Origin: SHZI01 sp963698405
Lineage (GTDB): Bacteria > Pseudomonadota > Gammaproteobacteria > Steroidobacterales > GCA-2729495
Reading direction: 5' to 3'
Assembly: GCA_963698405.1 (NCBI GenBank)
Contig: CAVOQT010000001.1
Span: forward strand, 62,001-126,000
DNA: 64,000 nucleotides
In this document: in pieces, positions 43,985 to 54,090 of the stretch
Layout: the number at the start of each line of letters is the position of its first letter
Numbering within the stretch: the stretch's first letter is position 1
The notes under the pieces: generated by a model
Databases searched by the model: none
What the model saw: the letters and a program-made list of their open reading frames with translations, nothing else
Told to the model about the DNA's origin: nothing
Translations under genes and position numbers: made by a program

Positions 43985-46900
43985 ATGATTGACGCCATCA
44001 TCCGGGGTTCCATCAGCCGGCGCTGGATCGTGCTGCTGGTGGTCGGCTTCGTCGCCGCACTTGGCATCTACAACTATCAGCGCCTGCCCATCGATGCGGT
44101 GCCGGACATCACCAACGTCCAGGTGCAGATCAATACCGAGGCGGCTGGCTACTCGCCACTGGAGTCCGAGCAGCGCGTCACCTTTGTCGTCGAGAACGCG
44201 ATGGCGGGGCTGCCGAAGCTTTCGTACACGCGCTCGCTGTCACGCTATGGCTTGTCGCAGGTGACGGTCGTATTCGAGGACGGTACCGATATCTACTTCG
44301 CGCGGCAGCGAGTCGCCGAGCGCATCGCCCAGGTGCAGGGCCAGTTGCCGCCCGGCGTGGAGCCGGAGATGGGCCCGATCGCCACGGGCCTGGGCGAGAT
44401 CTACATGTTCACCGTCGAGGCTGAGCCTGGCGCAAAAAAGCCGGACGGTTCGGCTTATGACGGCGGTGATCTGAAGAAAGTGATGGACTGGATCGTCCGT
44501 CCTCAACTGTCCAAGGTCCCCGGTGTTACCGAGGTCAATGTCATCGGTGGCTTTGATCGGCAATACCTGGTGGCGCCGTTGCCCTCACATCTGCTTGCCT
44601 ACGGGGTATCGCCGCGCGATCTCATCGATGCGTTGGAGAACAACAATGCCAATCGCGGTGCCGGTTATGTAGAGCGCTCTGGCTCGCAATACCTGATCCG
44701 TACGCCGGGCCAGGTGGCCGAGCCTGGAGGACATCGAGCGTATCGTCATCCGGCAGTTCAACGGCCTGCCGGTGACGGTTCGCGATGTGGCAGAAGTCAG
44801 TATCGGACGCAACCTGCGTACTGGTGCGGCTACCGAGAATGGTGAGGAGGTGGTGCTGGGCACTGTCTTCATGCTGGTTGGCGAGAACAGCCGCATTGTG
44901 TCCCAGCGGACTGCCGCCCAACTTGAGGAGATCGGCAAGACCCTGCCCGAGGGGCTGGTGGCGAAGACCGTCTACGACCGGACCACGCTGGTCGACAAGA
45001 CCATCACGACCGTGCAAACCAACCTCGTGGAGGGCGCGCTGCTGGTCGTGGTGGTGCTGTTCCTGCTGCTCGGCAATTTGCGTGCGGCGCTCGTCACAGC
45101 GCTCGTGATACCGCTGTCGATGCTGATGCTGATCACCGGCATGGTGGAGAACGGTGTCAGTGCCAACCTGATGAGTCTGGGTGCGCTCGACTTCGGCCTG
45201 ATCGTGGACGGCTCGGTGATCATCGTCGAGAGCTGCATCATGCGGCTTGCGCAGCGGCAGCGTCAGCTTGGCCGCGTGCTCGATGTGCAGGAGCGGATGC
45301 ATGCCGTGTTCCAGGCAACGCGCGAGGTCTTCATGCCCAGCCTGGTGAGCGTCATCGTCGTCGTGCTGGTCAATCTGCCGATCTTTGCGCTCACCGGCGT
45401 TGAGGGAAAGATGTTCTGGCCGATGGCATTCACCGTGGTGGTGGCCCTGCTGGCGGCACTCGTGCTCTCGCTGACCTTCGTGCCTGCAGCCGTGGCGCTG
45501 GCGCTGAGTGGCAAGATCTCGGAGAAGGAAAATCCGATCGTGGCAGCGGTGCGCCGGGTTTATGAACCGGCGCTGGCCTTCGCCCTGCGGCGCCGGTTGG
45601 TGGTGGTAGCGGGTGCTGTAGTGCTCGTCCTCGCCTCGGGCCTGCTCGCTACCCGCCTGGGTTCGGAGTTCATTCCCAGCCTCGACGAAGGCGACATCGC
45701 CATGCATGCGCTGCGCATCCCCGGTACGGGGCTTGAACAGGCGGTCAGCATGCAGAGGCAGCTTGAGAAGGTCATCTCGGGTTTCCCGGAAGTGCGCCGG
45801 GTGGTGGCAAAACTCGGTACGGCTGATGTGGCCACTGACCCGATGCCGCCTTCGGTGGCCGACAACTTCATCATGCTCAAGCCACCTGAGGAATGGCCAA
45901 ATCCGGACAAGACCAAGGCCGAACTGGTGGCTGAGCTGGAAGCGGCCGTTGCCACGGTGCCGGGCAACAACTACGAGTTCACGCAGCCGATCCAGATGCG
46001 CTTCAACGAGCTGATCTCCGGTGTGCGATCCGACCTGGCGATCAAGGTCTATGGCGATGACATGGACACCTTGATGGAGATCGGTACGCGCATCGAGGCG
46101 GTGCTCAATACCGTGCCCGGCGCAGCTGACGTACAGCTGGAGCAGACCACGGGCCTGCCGATGACCACTGTGACCCCGCGGCGCGAAGTGCTGTACCGCT
46201 ACGGTATCAATGTGGCTGATTTGCAGGAACTGGTGGGCATGGCGCTCGGAGGCCATGTTGCCGGTCAGGTCTTCGAGGGCGATGCGCGTTTCGATCTGGT
46301 GGTGCGTCTGCCCGAGCGGCTGCGCAGTGATCCGGCGACGCTGGAAAATCTGCCGGTGCCGCTGCCCGATGGCAGCTATGTGCCGCTGCGTGAGGTCGCC
46401 GAAGTGAGTACCGCACCCGGCCCCAATCAGGTCAATCGCGAGAACGGCAAGCGACGGGTGGTGGCGGCAGCCAACGTGCGCGGCCGCGATCTGGGTGGTT
46501 TTGTCGCTGATGTGCAGAGTCGTGTTGCCGAGCTTGCGATTCCGCCGGGCTACTGGCTGGAATACGGCGGCACCTTTGAGCAACTGCAGTCGGCCTCTGC
46601 GCGCCTGCAGTTGCTGGTGCCACTCACCATGGTGCTGATCTTCGGCCTGTTGCTGCTGACCTTCGGTTCGGCCAAGGATGCGGCGCTGGTCTTCAGCGGC
46701 GTGCCGCTGGCGCTGACCGGTGGTATCGCTGCGCTCTGGTTGCGCGATATTCCGCTATCCATCTCGGCTGGTATCGGCTTCATCACCCTGTCGGGTGTGG
46801 CCGTGCTCACCGGTGTCGTCATGGTGTCTGCCTTCCGCCAGTTGATCGACGAGGGCAGGAACCTGGAAGAGTCCATCGTCGAAGGCGCGCTGCTGCGCCT

Positions 46901-47099
46901 GCGGCCGATCCTGATGGTGGGGCTGGTTGCGAGCCTCGGCTTCCTGCCGATGGCCCTCAATACCGGGACCGGTGCCGAAGTGCAGCGGCCGCTGGCAACC
47001 GTGGTGATCGGCGGCATCATCTCGGCCACCATCCTGAGCCTGCTGGTGCTGCCGGCCCTGTACCGGCTGGCCTACCGTCCGGCTGATCCGGTCGCCTAG
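43985..47099 (+). CDS. czcA: Heavy-metal RND efflux pump CzcA/CusA (one apparent +1 frameshift)
   Basis: A roughly 1037-residue RND transporter. The N-terminus IIRGSISRRWIVLLVVGFVA and the porter region PDITNVQVQINTEAAGYSPL read from 43985. After RTPGQVA an extra G at about 44720 shifts the frame, and LEDIERIVIRQFNGLPVTVR continues in the next frame to 47099. The second part holds LGALDFGLIVDGSVIIVESC (proton-relay helix) and GKMFWPMAFTVVVALLAALV. The pattern is the HME subfamily exporting divalent or monovalent metals. Metal specificity (Zn/Co/Cd versus Cu/Ag) is not certain. With a broken czcC, pump function is doubtful. Confidence 0.9.
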
Positions 47100-47295
47100 G
47101 CAAGGCTGACCGTAGCGCCTGTCTTTATGTCAAATCAGGCGGGCGCCGCTGCAGGGCGGCCCCGCTTGACATGCCGGGTATTGCGGCAGGACTATTCTGA
47201 TCACAAGTACAAGTCGCAGGTCTTGATTCCAGACCCAGCACGGAAGCACCGGTCTATCTCAGCGTCATGGAAAGCGTTGTTTGGGAGCAGGTGTC

Positions 47296-49809
47296 ATGTA
47301 CAGAACGCACGGGTTCCGTTCATTCCCCTATAGCATCAGGCCAGACATGCGTCGCCGCTTGTGGCTGGCACTGGTCGCTGTGCTCATCGTCCTGGCAGCT
47401 GCCAGTTCTGCCAGCGCCGCACCGCTGACCTGGAACAACGTCACGGCTGACTGGACCATCGGTACAAACTGGACGCCAAATGGCCCGCCCAGTGCTGTAG
47501 ATTCCGCGCTCATCAATGTGGGCAATGCGCAGCTGAATTCCGATACCACGATTCTCGGCCTTAACCAGACAGGCGGAACGATATCGGGTACCGGCACGCT
47601 CACGCTGACCGGCGCCTCGACCTGGACCGGCGGTACGCATACCGGTGCGGGCATCAGCCAGTTCAACGGTCCGCTCGCCATATCCGGTACAACGACCAAG
47701 ACGATCTCCGGCGCCCGCGTCGTGAATGCGACCAGCACCGACTGGTCCGGCAATACCGGCGCCAACAACACCATCTCCATAGCCAGCACCAGTGTCTTCA
47801 ACAACACCGGTACCTTTACTGATGCCAATACCTTCAATAGCACCATCACCGGTGGCACCTTCAATAACAGCGGCACCTTCAACAAGCAGTCCGGCACTAC
47901 CACCACGGTGAGCTCGGTCTTCAACAACACCGGTACGGTCAACGTGAATGCCGGAACGATGTTGATGCAGGCCGGTGGTACCAGCACCGGAAGCTTCGCC
48001 CTCGCGGCCGGGGCGCTGATGGAGTTCAGGAACGGCGCTCACACCCTGAACAACGTCACCACCAGTGGCGCGGGCACCTTCCAGATCAGCACCGAGAATG
48101 TAGGCGCGGATGCGACGGTCACGGTGAATGGTGGCACGCACACCTCGGCGTTCCTGCTGAGCGGCAGCACCATGACGGGTACTGATACGACGTTCCAGGG
48201 GCCGGTCAGCTGGACTGGCGGCACGATATCCGGTGCCGCCAGCACGACCTTCAGCAATGATGTGGCGATCTCCGGTCCCAACCTCAAGGTGCTGGTGGGC
48301 GGCCGCACACTGAACCTTGAGAGCACCACGACGTGGAGCGGCAATACCGGTAACAACAACAACGCGATCCGCTTCTGGAACGGGGCAACGATCAACAACA
48401 ACGGCACCTTCAACGATTCGAATGCCTTCGATTCATTCCTCGAGCACAACGTCGGCAGTCCGCACAACTTCAACAACATCGGCACCTATAACAAGACCGA
48501 GAGCACCGTCACCACCGTCGATCTCGGCGTCAATTTCAACAACACCGGTGAAGTCAACGTGAATGCCGGCACCATGTTGATGGGGGGTGGTGGTACCAGC
48601 ACGGGCGTGTTCAACATCTCCGATGGCGCGAAGCTGGAATTCCGGAACGGCTCGCATACGCTGAACAACATCACGACCAGCGGCGCGGGTACTTTCCAGA
48701 TCAGCACGGAGAACGTGGGCGCGGATGCGACCGTTGCGGTGAATGGCGGTACGCACACCACTCCGTTCCTGCTGAGCGGCAGCACCATGACGGGCAGCGA
48801 TGCGACCTTCCAGGGTCTGACCACCTGGAGTGGCGGCACGATATCCGGCGCGGCCAGCACGACCTTCAGCAATGATGTGGCGATCTCCGGCTCCAACCTC
48901 AAGGTGCTGGTGGGTGGTCGCACGTTGAATCTTGAGGGCACCACGACGTGGAGCGGCAACACCGCGAACAACAACAACGCGATCCGTTTCTGGAACGGGG
49001 CGACGATCAACAACAATGGTACGTTTAACGACTCGAATGCCTACAATTCATTCATCGAGCACAACGTCGGCGGTCCGCACAACTTCAACAACATCGGGAC
49101 TTACAACAAGACCGAGAACACCATAACCACCTTCGACCTCGGCGTTAACTTCAACAACACCGGTGACGTCAATGTGAATGCCGGGACGATCACCGTCGCC
49201 AACGCCTTTGACAACCATGGCACGATCAGCACTGCCACCGGTACCAGATTTGCTTCCACCAGCGGCGGCTCGAATCTGCAGAATCACGGCATACTCCAGG
49301 GCACCGGCACCTATGATTCCGCCACCGGCCGGGCCGTGCAGAACTTTGGCCAGGTGCAGCCGGGCACCGCGACCAGCCTGGGTCAGTTGCTGATCGCCGG
49401 CGACTATGCCCAGGAAGCTGCTGGCCTGATCGAGTTCAATCTGGCCTCGCTTGCCGACTTCGACACCATGGACGTGGTCGGCAACCTGTTGCTCAACGGG
49501 ACGGTCCACGTATCCAGCCTCGGCGGTTACAACCCTGGCGACGGTGACACCTTCACGATCATTACCTTCGATGACGGCGTGGCTGATGTGAGTGATCTGC
49601 TGGGTGTCTTCAACAGCGTGACCTGGAGTGGCTTCGACCCGGGCGTGTCATTTGTCGCCCTGTACTTTGATCATTCGGTGGTGCTTGGCGCGAGCGCCAG
49701 CCCGGTGCCGCTGCCCGGTGGCGTCTGGTTGCTAGGCACAGGCGTCGCCGGCCTGATGTTCCGCCGGCGGCTGACCAAGAGGCGCATGCCGGTAGGTGCA
49801 GACGACTAA
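47296..49809 (+). CDS. Repeat-rich secreted protein with VPLPA/PEP-CTERM-type sorting signal
   Basis: An 837-residue exported protein. A signal (RRLWLALVAVLIVLAAASSA) is followed by a beta-helical body rich in Asn, Thr and Gly with repeated NNTGTF, FNNSGTFN and INNNGTFN strands. Two 205-residue repeats are visible. The end, VPLPGGVWLLGTGVAG followed by FRRRLTKRR, is a VPLPA/PEP-CTERM-like tripartite sorting tail, indicating exosortase processing and surface display or release. No exosortase lies in this window. I prefer ATG 47296 because GGAG precedes it; ATG 47347, at the signal peptide, is the alternative. Confidence 0.82.
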   Translation: MYRTHGFRSFPYSIRPDMRRRLWLALVAVLIVLAAASSASAAPLTWNNVTADWTIGTNWTPNGPPSAVDSALINVGNAQLNSDTTILGLNQTGGTISGTGTLTLTGASTWTGGTHTGAGISQFNGPLAISGTTTKTISGARVVNATSTDWSGNTGANNTISIASTSVFNNTGTFTDANTFNSTITGGTFNNSGTFNKQSGTTTTVSSVFNNTGTVNVNAGTMLMQAGGTSTGSFALAAGALMEFRNGAHTLNNVTTSGAGTFQISTENVGADATVTVNGGTHTSAFLLSGSTMTGTDTTFQGPVSWTGGTISGAASTTFSNDVAISGPNLKVLVGGRTLNLESTTTWSGNTGNNNNAIRFWNGATINNNGTFNDSNAFDSFLEHNVGSPHNFNNIGTYNKTESTVTTVDLGVNFNNTGEVNVNAGTMLMGGGGTSTGVFNISDGAKLEFRNGSHTLNNITTSGAGTFQISTENVGADATVAVNGGTHTTPFLLSGSTMTGSDATFQGLTTWSGGTISGAASTTFSNDVAISGSNLKVLVGGRTLNLEGTTTWSGNTANNNNAIRFWNGATINNNGTFNDSNAYNSFIEHNVGGPHNFNNIGTYNKTENTITTFDLGVNFNNTGDVNVNAGTITVANAFDNHGTISTATGTRFASTSGGSNLQNHGILQGTGTYDSATGRAVQNFGQVQPGTATSLGQLLIAGDYAQEAAGLIEFNLASLADFDTMDVVGNLLLNGTVHVSSLGGYNPGDGDTFTIITFDDGVADVSDLLGVFNSVTWSGFDPGVSFVALYFDHSVVLGASASPVPLPGGVWLLGTGVAGLMFRRRLTKRRMPVGADD
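47941..49170 (+). repeat. Two in-frame 615-bp tandem repeats within the VPLPA-CTERM protein
   Basis: Units 47941-48555 and 48556-49170 are each exactly 615 bp (205 codons). The phrase NVNAGT recurs at 47941, 48556 and 49171. Each unit carries ISTENVGADATV, STTFSNDVAISG, LKVLVGGRTLNLE and NNNAIRFWNGATINNNGTF. The units are very similar, implying recent duplication or gene conversion. Confidence 0.9.
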
Positions 49810-49816
49810 CGGTAGT

Positions 49817-51407
49817 TCATGCTGCCTGCAGTGGCAGCGTGACGATGAACGTCGTGCCGACGCCCGTTTGCGTCTCGAACTCGATGCGTCCGCGATGCTT
49901 GTCGACCACGGTCGAACGGGCAACCGTCAGCCCCTGTCCGGTGCCGCTGCCGACTTCCCTGGTCGTTACGAACGGATCAAATACCCGCTCACGGATTTTC
50001 TCCGGAATGCCGTCGCCGTTATCGCTGATGCGTATCTGTACATGATCGGGCAGCAGCCCGGTGGAAACGATGATCTGTCCCTTGCTGTCGGTTCCCTTGA
50101 TCTTGTCGGCAATCGCTTGTGCGGCATTGACGATCAGTTGGAGGAATACCTGGTTGATATCACCTGGCAGGCAGGGCACGGTGGGCAGGTCTGGCGCAAG
50201 CTGTGTGGTCACTTCCGCCACCGATGCCCACTGGTGATGCGACACGGTCAGCGTTGTCTCCAGCGCCTGATTGAGATTTGTATGGAGCTTCTCCGCGGTG
50301 CTTCGGTCGGGAGAACTCCTTCATCGCCTGGACGATCTTGGCGATATGCTCCACACCGCTCAACGACTGCGCGATGGCTGCAGGGACATCTTTTGCCAGG
50401 AACTCGAAGTCGGCCTGCTGCATGGTTGTTTCGAGCTGTGAAATCTGTTCTGCGGAGACTGTACCGGCCTTGATGTCGGGTAACAGCTTCTGCGACGCGT
50501 CGAATACAGCCAGCATGTCGGTACATGCCTCCTCCAGAAAGCGGCCATTGTTGAGCAGGTACTGCGCTGGTGTATTGATTTCATGGGCGATGCCGGCCGC
50601 CAGCTGCCCGATGGACTCGAGCTTCTGTGCCTGTTGCAATTGCGACTCCATGCGCTTGTGCTCCTCCTCGGCGAGTTTGCGCTCTGTAATGTCCCGCAGC
50701 GATACCAGGGATGCCGGCTTGCCTTCCCATTCAGTGTTCACTGATCGAGCCTCGGCTGTCGTAATGAAGTCAGCGCCAGGAATCGAGACTTCCACGGTTT
50801 CGTCTGCAAGCAGTTTGTGGCCGAAGGATGTGCCGATGAGCTCATCTCCCTTCTTGCGGAAGATCTTCTCTGCAGCCGGATTGGCGAAGCAGATCACGTT
50901 CTGCGGATCGACGACCAGTACTCCGTCGGCGTTGTGCATGATTATTTGCCGCAACCGTAGTTCACTGGCCTGCTGTGCCTCGTAGGCCTCATTGCGCTGG
51001 CGGAGATTCAGATACGCTTTGGCGTGATAGCGCAGTCGTGCGATGAGTTCGAGCTGATCGGGGATCTTGATCAGGTAGTCGTTTGCGCCCCGCGCAAACG
51101 CCTCTTTCTTGGTCGTCGGATCTTCCTTCGTTGACAGCACGAGGATCGGTGTGTCCTGGGTAGACGGGTGCTCCCGATACTGACGCACCAGATCAAGGCC
51201 ATCGACGCCGGGCATGACCAAATCCTGCAGAATGACCATTGGCCCAATCTGACCGGCCATTTCAACTGCCTTGCCCGGGTCTGCGCAGTAATGAAGCGTG
51301 AAGTCGGCGTCTCCCGCCAGAGAGCGGCGTATCGCCTCGGCCACCAGGGCCTGATCGTCAACGAGCAATACGGCAATCGTCTGCGGGTCGTGACTATTCA
51401 TGGGCAT
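49817..51407 (-). CDS. Hybrid histidine kinase: receiver-PAS-HisKA-HATPase (one apparent +1 frameshift)
   Basis: Read from 51407, residues 10-130 are a CheY-like receiver (VLLVDDQ, phospho-acceptor D62 in ILQDLVMPGVDG). Residues 148-245 are a PAS domain, and GQLAAGIAHEINTPAQYLL holds the phospho-His H275. An extra base at about 50303 breaks the frame after KEFSRP. In the next frame follow LPGDINQVFLQLIVNAAQAI (N box), ISDNGDGIPEKIRERVFDPF and GTGQGLTVARSTVVDKHRG, the ATPase end. No membrane segment is present. It is divergent from the Wsp-like operon and has a receiver that WspE could phosphorylate, which is inference. Confidence 0.85.
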
Positions 51408-51566
51408 ATATACCGCTACCTGAGATCAGGGCATGGCCTGCGAAGGAGGTTAGCGCAGACCAGCTTTTGTAAAACGTGCGGTACCTCAACGTTTTACACA
51501 ACGGGCTCGAACCAAACTGCCATTCGGGCTGAATAGGCTGCGTTGGATACGTTGAGAGTGCTGTCC

Positions 51567-51869
51567 ATGAAGGCGTTTGTTGTGGTTTCCCTGATCGCAT
51601 TGCTGACACCGCTCGCGAGCTTTGCGAGCTGTGCTGAGGTGCAGGACATTAGCCAGCTGCCCGACGGCGCCACGGCCAGCCGTGAGGACATGCTGGCTGC
51701 AAACAAGGCGGTCCATGACTACAACACCGCTGTTGATGAGTACGTGGAGTGCTTGCGAAAGAGCGGCGGTAATGCTGCACGCGAGAATCGTGCCATCGAC
51801 AAGCTGGATGCCGTCGCGGCCAGCTACAACGCTGCAGTGCGCGCCTTCAAGAAGAAGGGCGGCAGTTAG
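51567..51869 (+). CDS. Small exported protein of unknown function
   Basis: A 100-residue protein starting MKAFVVVSLIALLTPLASFA, a clear Sec signal. The mature part has two cysteines (SCAEVQDIS and EYVECLRKS) likely to pair, and helical, charged sequence ending in FKKKGGS. I do not recognise the family. It lies between the divergent hybrid kinase and wspA, transcribed with the operon direction, and could be a periplasmic partner of the receptor. That is only a positional guess. Confidence 0.65.
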   Translation: MKAFVVVSLIALLTPLASFASCAEVQDISQLPDGATASREDMLAANKAVHDYNTAVDEYVECLRKSGGNAARENRAIDKLDAVAASYNAAVRAFKKKGGS

Positions 51870-51943
51870 GTTTGTCTTCAAAGCATCCCGTTGCGGTAGT
51901 GAAAAACATCCGTATGCATCACCGGTGAGTGGAGTCCGAAGGA

Positions 51944-53574
51944 ATGAAAAACTGGACAATCAGGCAAAGGCTGCTGGGTAGCTTCGCCATAGTTCTGGCG
52001 CTGATGATCGCCATGGGGAGCATTGCATACACACGCCTCGCCATCATCGAAAAAGCTGCCAACAGTGCCGCTACCGAATCAATCCCCGGCTTGTACCTCA
52101 GCTCTGCGGTGCGCGACACCATGGTCATGATTTATGCCATGACCGTCGAGCAGCTTGGCGAGAGCGATATCCTTGCAATGCAGAATCTCGAAAAAGAGCT
52201 CGAAGGCCAAAGGGGAGGAGCTCGATGCGCTGATTGTCAGTTACGAGGCAATCATCAAGACCAGTCAGGACCGGGAGCTGTTTGCCGCATTCAAGAGCCA
52301 GCTGGGTCCCTATGAAAGTGCTCAGAAGGAGGTTCTCAAGCTTAGTGCCGACATGAAGTATGAGGAAGTCAACGACATGTGGCGCAACCAGCTTGACCCC
52401 GCTTTCGAGAAAGCGCATCTGGCCATTCAGGCGACCATCGAGCTGAACAAGGCCAACGCCAACCTGTCAGTCCAGGAGATCACCAATGCGATCGGCAGCG
52501 CCAAGCTGCGCATGGCGGTCAGTTTCTTCGTCACACTGCTGTTCAGCTCTGTCTGTGCCTATGCATTGACGATCGGTATTTCCAGGCCGCTGCGCCAGTT
52601 GAACGATATCGTCGAAGTCGTGCGTTCTGGTGACTTCTCCAGGCGGCTTACACTCAAGCAAAATGATGAGTTCCAAATCCTCGCCGAGGGTTTCAACCGC
52701 ATGACCGACGAGTTGACGGCGTTGGTCGGGCAGATCCAGAAATCCAGCAGCCAGGTCAACACCTCGGTGACGGACATTGCCGCTACCGCCAAACAGCAGC
52801 AGGCAACGGCCAGCGAGATCGCCGCTACCTCCACGGAAATCGGCGCGACATCCAGGGAAATCTCCGCTACGTCAATGGAGCTGGTGAAGACCATGGGCGA
52901 AGTATCGGAAGCGACCGAACGCTCTGCTGCTCTGGCCACTGGCGGGCAGACCAGCCTGTCGAGCATGGAGGAAACCATGGGACGGGTCATCGAAGCCGCC
53001 GCATCGATCAATTCCAAGCTGGTGGTGCTCAACGAGAAGGCGGGCAACATCAACCAGGTTGTGACCACCATCACCAAGGTGGCCGACCAGACCAATCTGC
53101 TGTCACTTAACGCCGCGATCGAAGCCGAGAAAGCTGGCGAGTATGGGCGCGGCTTTTCTGTTGTCGCCACCGAAATTCGCCGCCTCGCCGACCAGACCGC
53201 GGTGGCCACCTTCGATATCGAGAAGATGGTCAAGGAGATTCAGTCCGCCGTTGCCTCCGGCGTGATGGGTATGGACAAGTTCTCGGAGGAAGTGCGCCGC
53301 GGCATGCAGGAGATCCAGCAGGTTGGTACACAGCTGTCGCAGATCATCCATCAGGTTCAGACTCTCGCGCCGCGAGTTCGAGTCGGTCAATGAAGGCATG
53401 CAGGCACAGGCGACCGGTGCCGAACAGATCAGTCAGTCGCTGATGCAGTTGACCGAATCCGTGCGCCAGACCGCCGAATCCCTGAATCAATCCACTGCGA
53501 CAATCAACGAGCTGAGCCAGGTTTCCAATGGGCTACGCAATGGTGTTTCACGCTTCAAACTGCAGGTGGCGTGA
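51944..53574 (+). CDS. wspA: WspA-like methyl-accepting chemoreceptor (two apparent +1 frameshifts)
   Basis: A membrane receptor of about 543 residues: first helix LLGSFAIVLALMIAMGSIAY, a periplasmic four-helix-bundle ligand domain, second helix MAVSFFVTLLFSSVCAYALT and HAMP (ISRPLRQLNDIVEVVRSGDF). The signalling hairpin has the tip KVADQTNLLSLNAAIEAEKA and GRGFSVVATEIRRLADQT, the WspA subtype. Extra bases at about 52205 and 53370 split it into three frames, the last ending SRFKLQVA at 53574. WspA in Pseudomonas senses surface contact and envelope stress. It heads a six-gene array operon. Confidence 0.87.
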
Positions 53575-53640
53575 GCGCTGCGCGTCAGGATCTGTGCGTC
53601 ACTGTTGACGGTAGCTTGTCGAGCCCGGGAGATGGACTAG

Positions 53641-54090
53641 ATGCTGTTCCTGCTATTTCACCTCGGCCAGGACCGCTACCTGCTGGAGGCCCAACAAGTT
53701 ACGGAGATACTGCCTCTGGTCGAGATCATGGAGATCCCGCAGGCTCCGCCCGGAGTAGTCGGGGTTTTTAACTATCGCGGTACATTGGTACCTGTATTCG
53801 ACCTGAGCCAGATGGTTCTGGGCCGACCGGCTGTGCGGCGCTTGCATACGCGCATCATTCTCGTAAAGCATGCCGACCAAAGCGGCGCAGCATCGCTGCT
53901 TGGTCTTATCGTTGAGAAAGTCACCGATACCAGGCGGATCCAGTCCGCAGACTTCAGTGCCCCGGGAGTCTCGGCCCCACACCTCGGCCCGGTCATTACC
54001 GATCGCCATGGCCTGGCGCAGCGAATCGAGGTTCAGCAGCTACTTCCAGCCTCGGTGCTCGAGCTGCTCCACCAGCCGGCCATATGCTGA
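53641..54090 (+). CDS. wspB: CheW-like coupling protein (WspB-like)
   Basis: A 149-residue single CheW domain: FHLGQDRYLLEAQQVTEILP, VVGVFNYRGTLVPVFDLSQM and LGLIVEKVTDTRR. It should link the receptor to the kinase WspE. Two CheW-type proteins flank the methyltransferase, as in Wsp operons. It lies 66 bp after the receptor and overlaps the next gene by 7 bp. Confidence 0.88.
   Translation: MLFLLFHLGQDRYLLEAQQVTEILPLVEIMEIPQAPPGVVGVFNYRGTLVPVFDLSQMVLGRPAVRRLHTRIILVKHADQSGAASLLGLIVEKVTDTRRIQSADFSAPGVSAPHLGPVITDRHGLAQRIEVQQLLPASVLELLHQPAIC

Noticed and set aside
47166..47195. TTGACA with a weak GACTAT at 18 bases before the repeat-protein gene, and a possible sigma-54 site overlapping it
   Set aside because: The -10 is poor and the sigma-54 spacing is wrong, so neither is reported as a promoter.
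47941..49170. Long regular repeats considered as a CRISPR or satellite array
   Set aside because: The repeats are 615 bp, adjacent and in-frame coding; there are no short repeats with spacers anywhere in the window.
50278..50985. Plus-strand frame opposite the hybrid kinase
   Set aside because: It is antisense to clear PAS and HisKA coding sequence and has no domain of its own.
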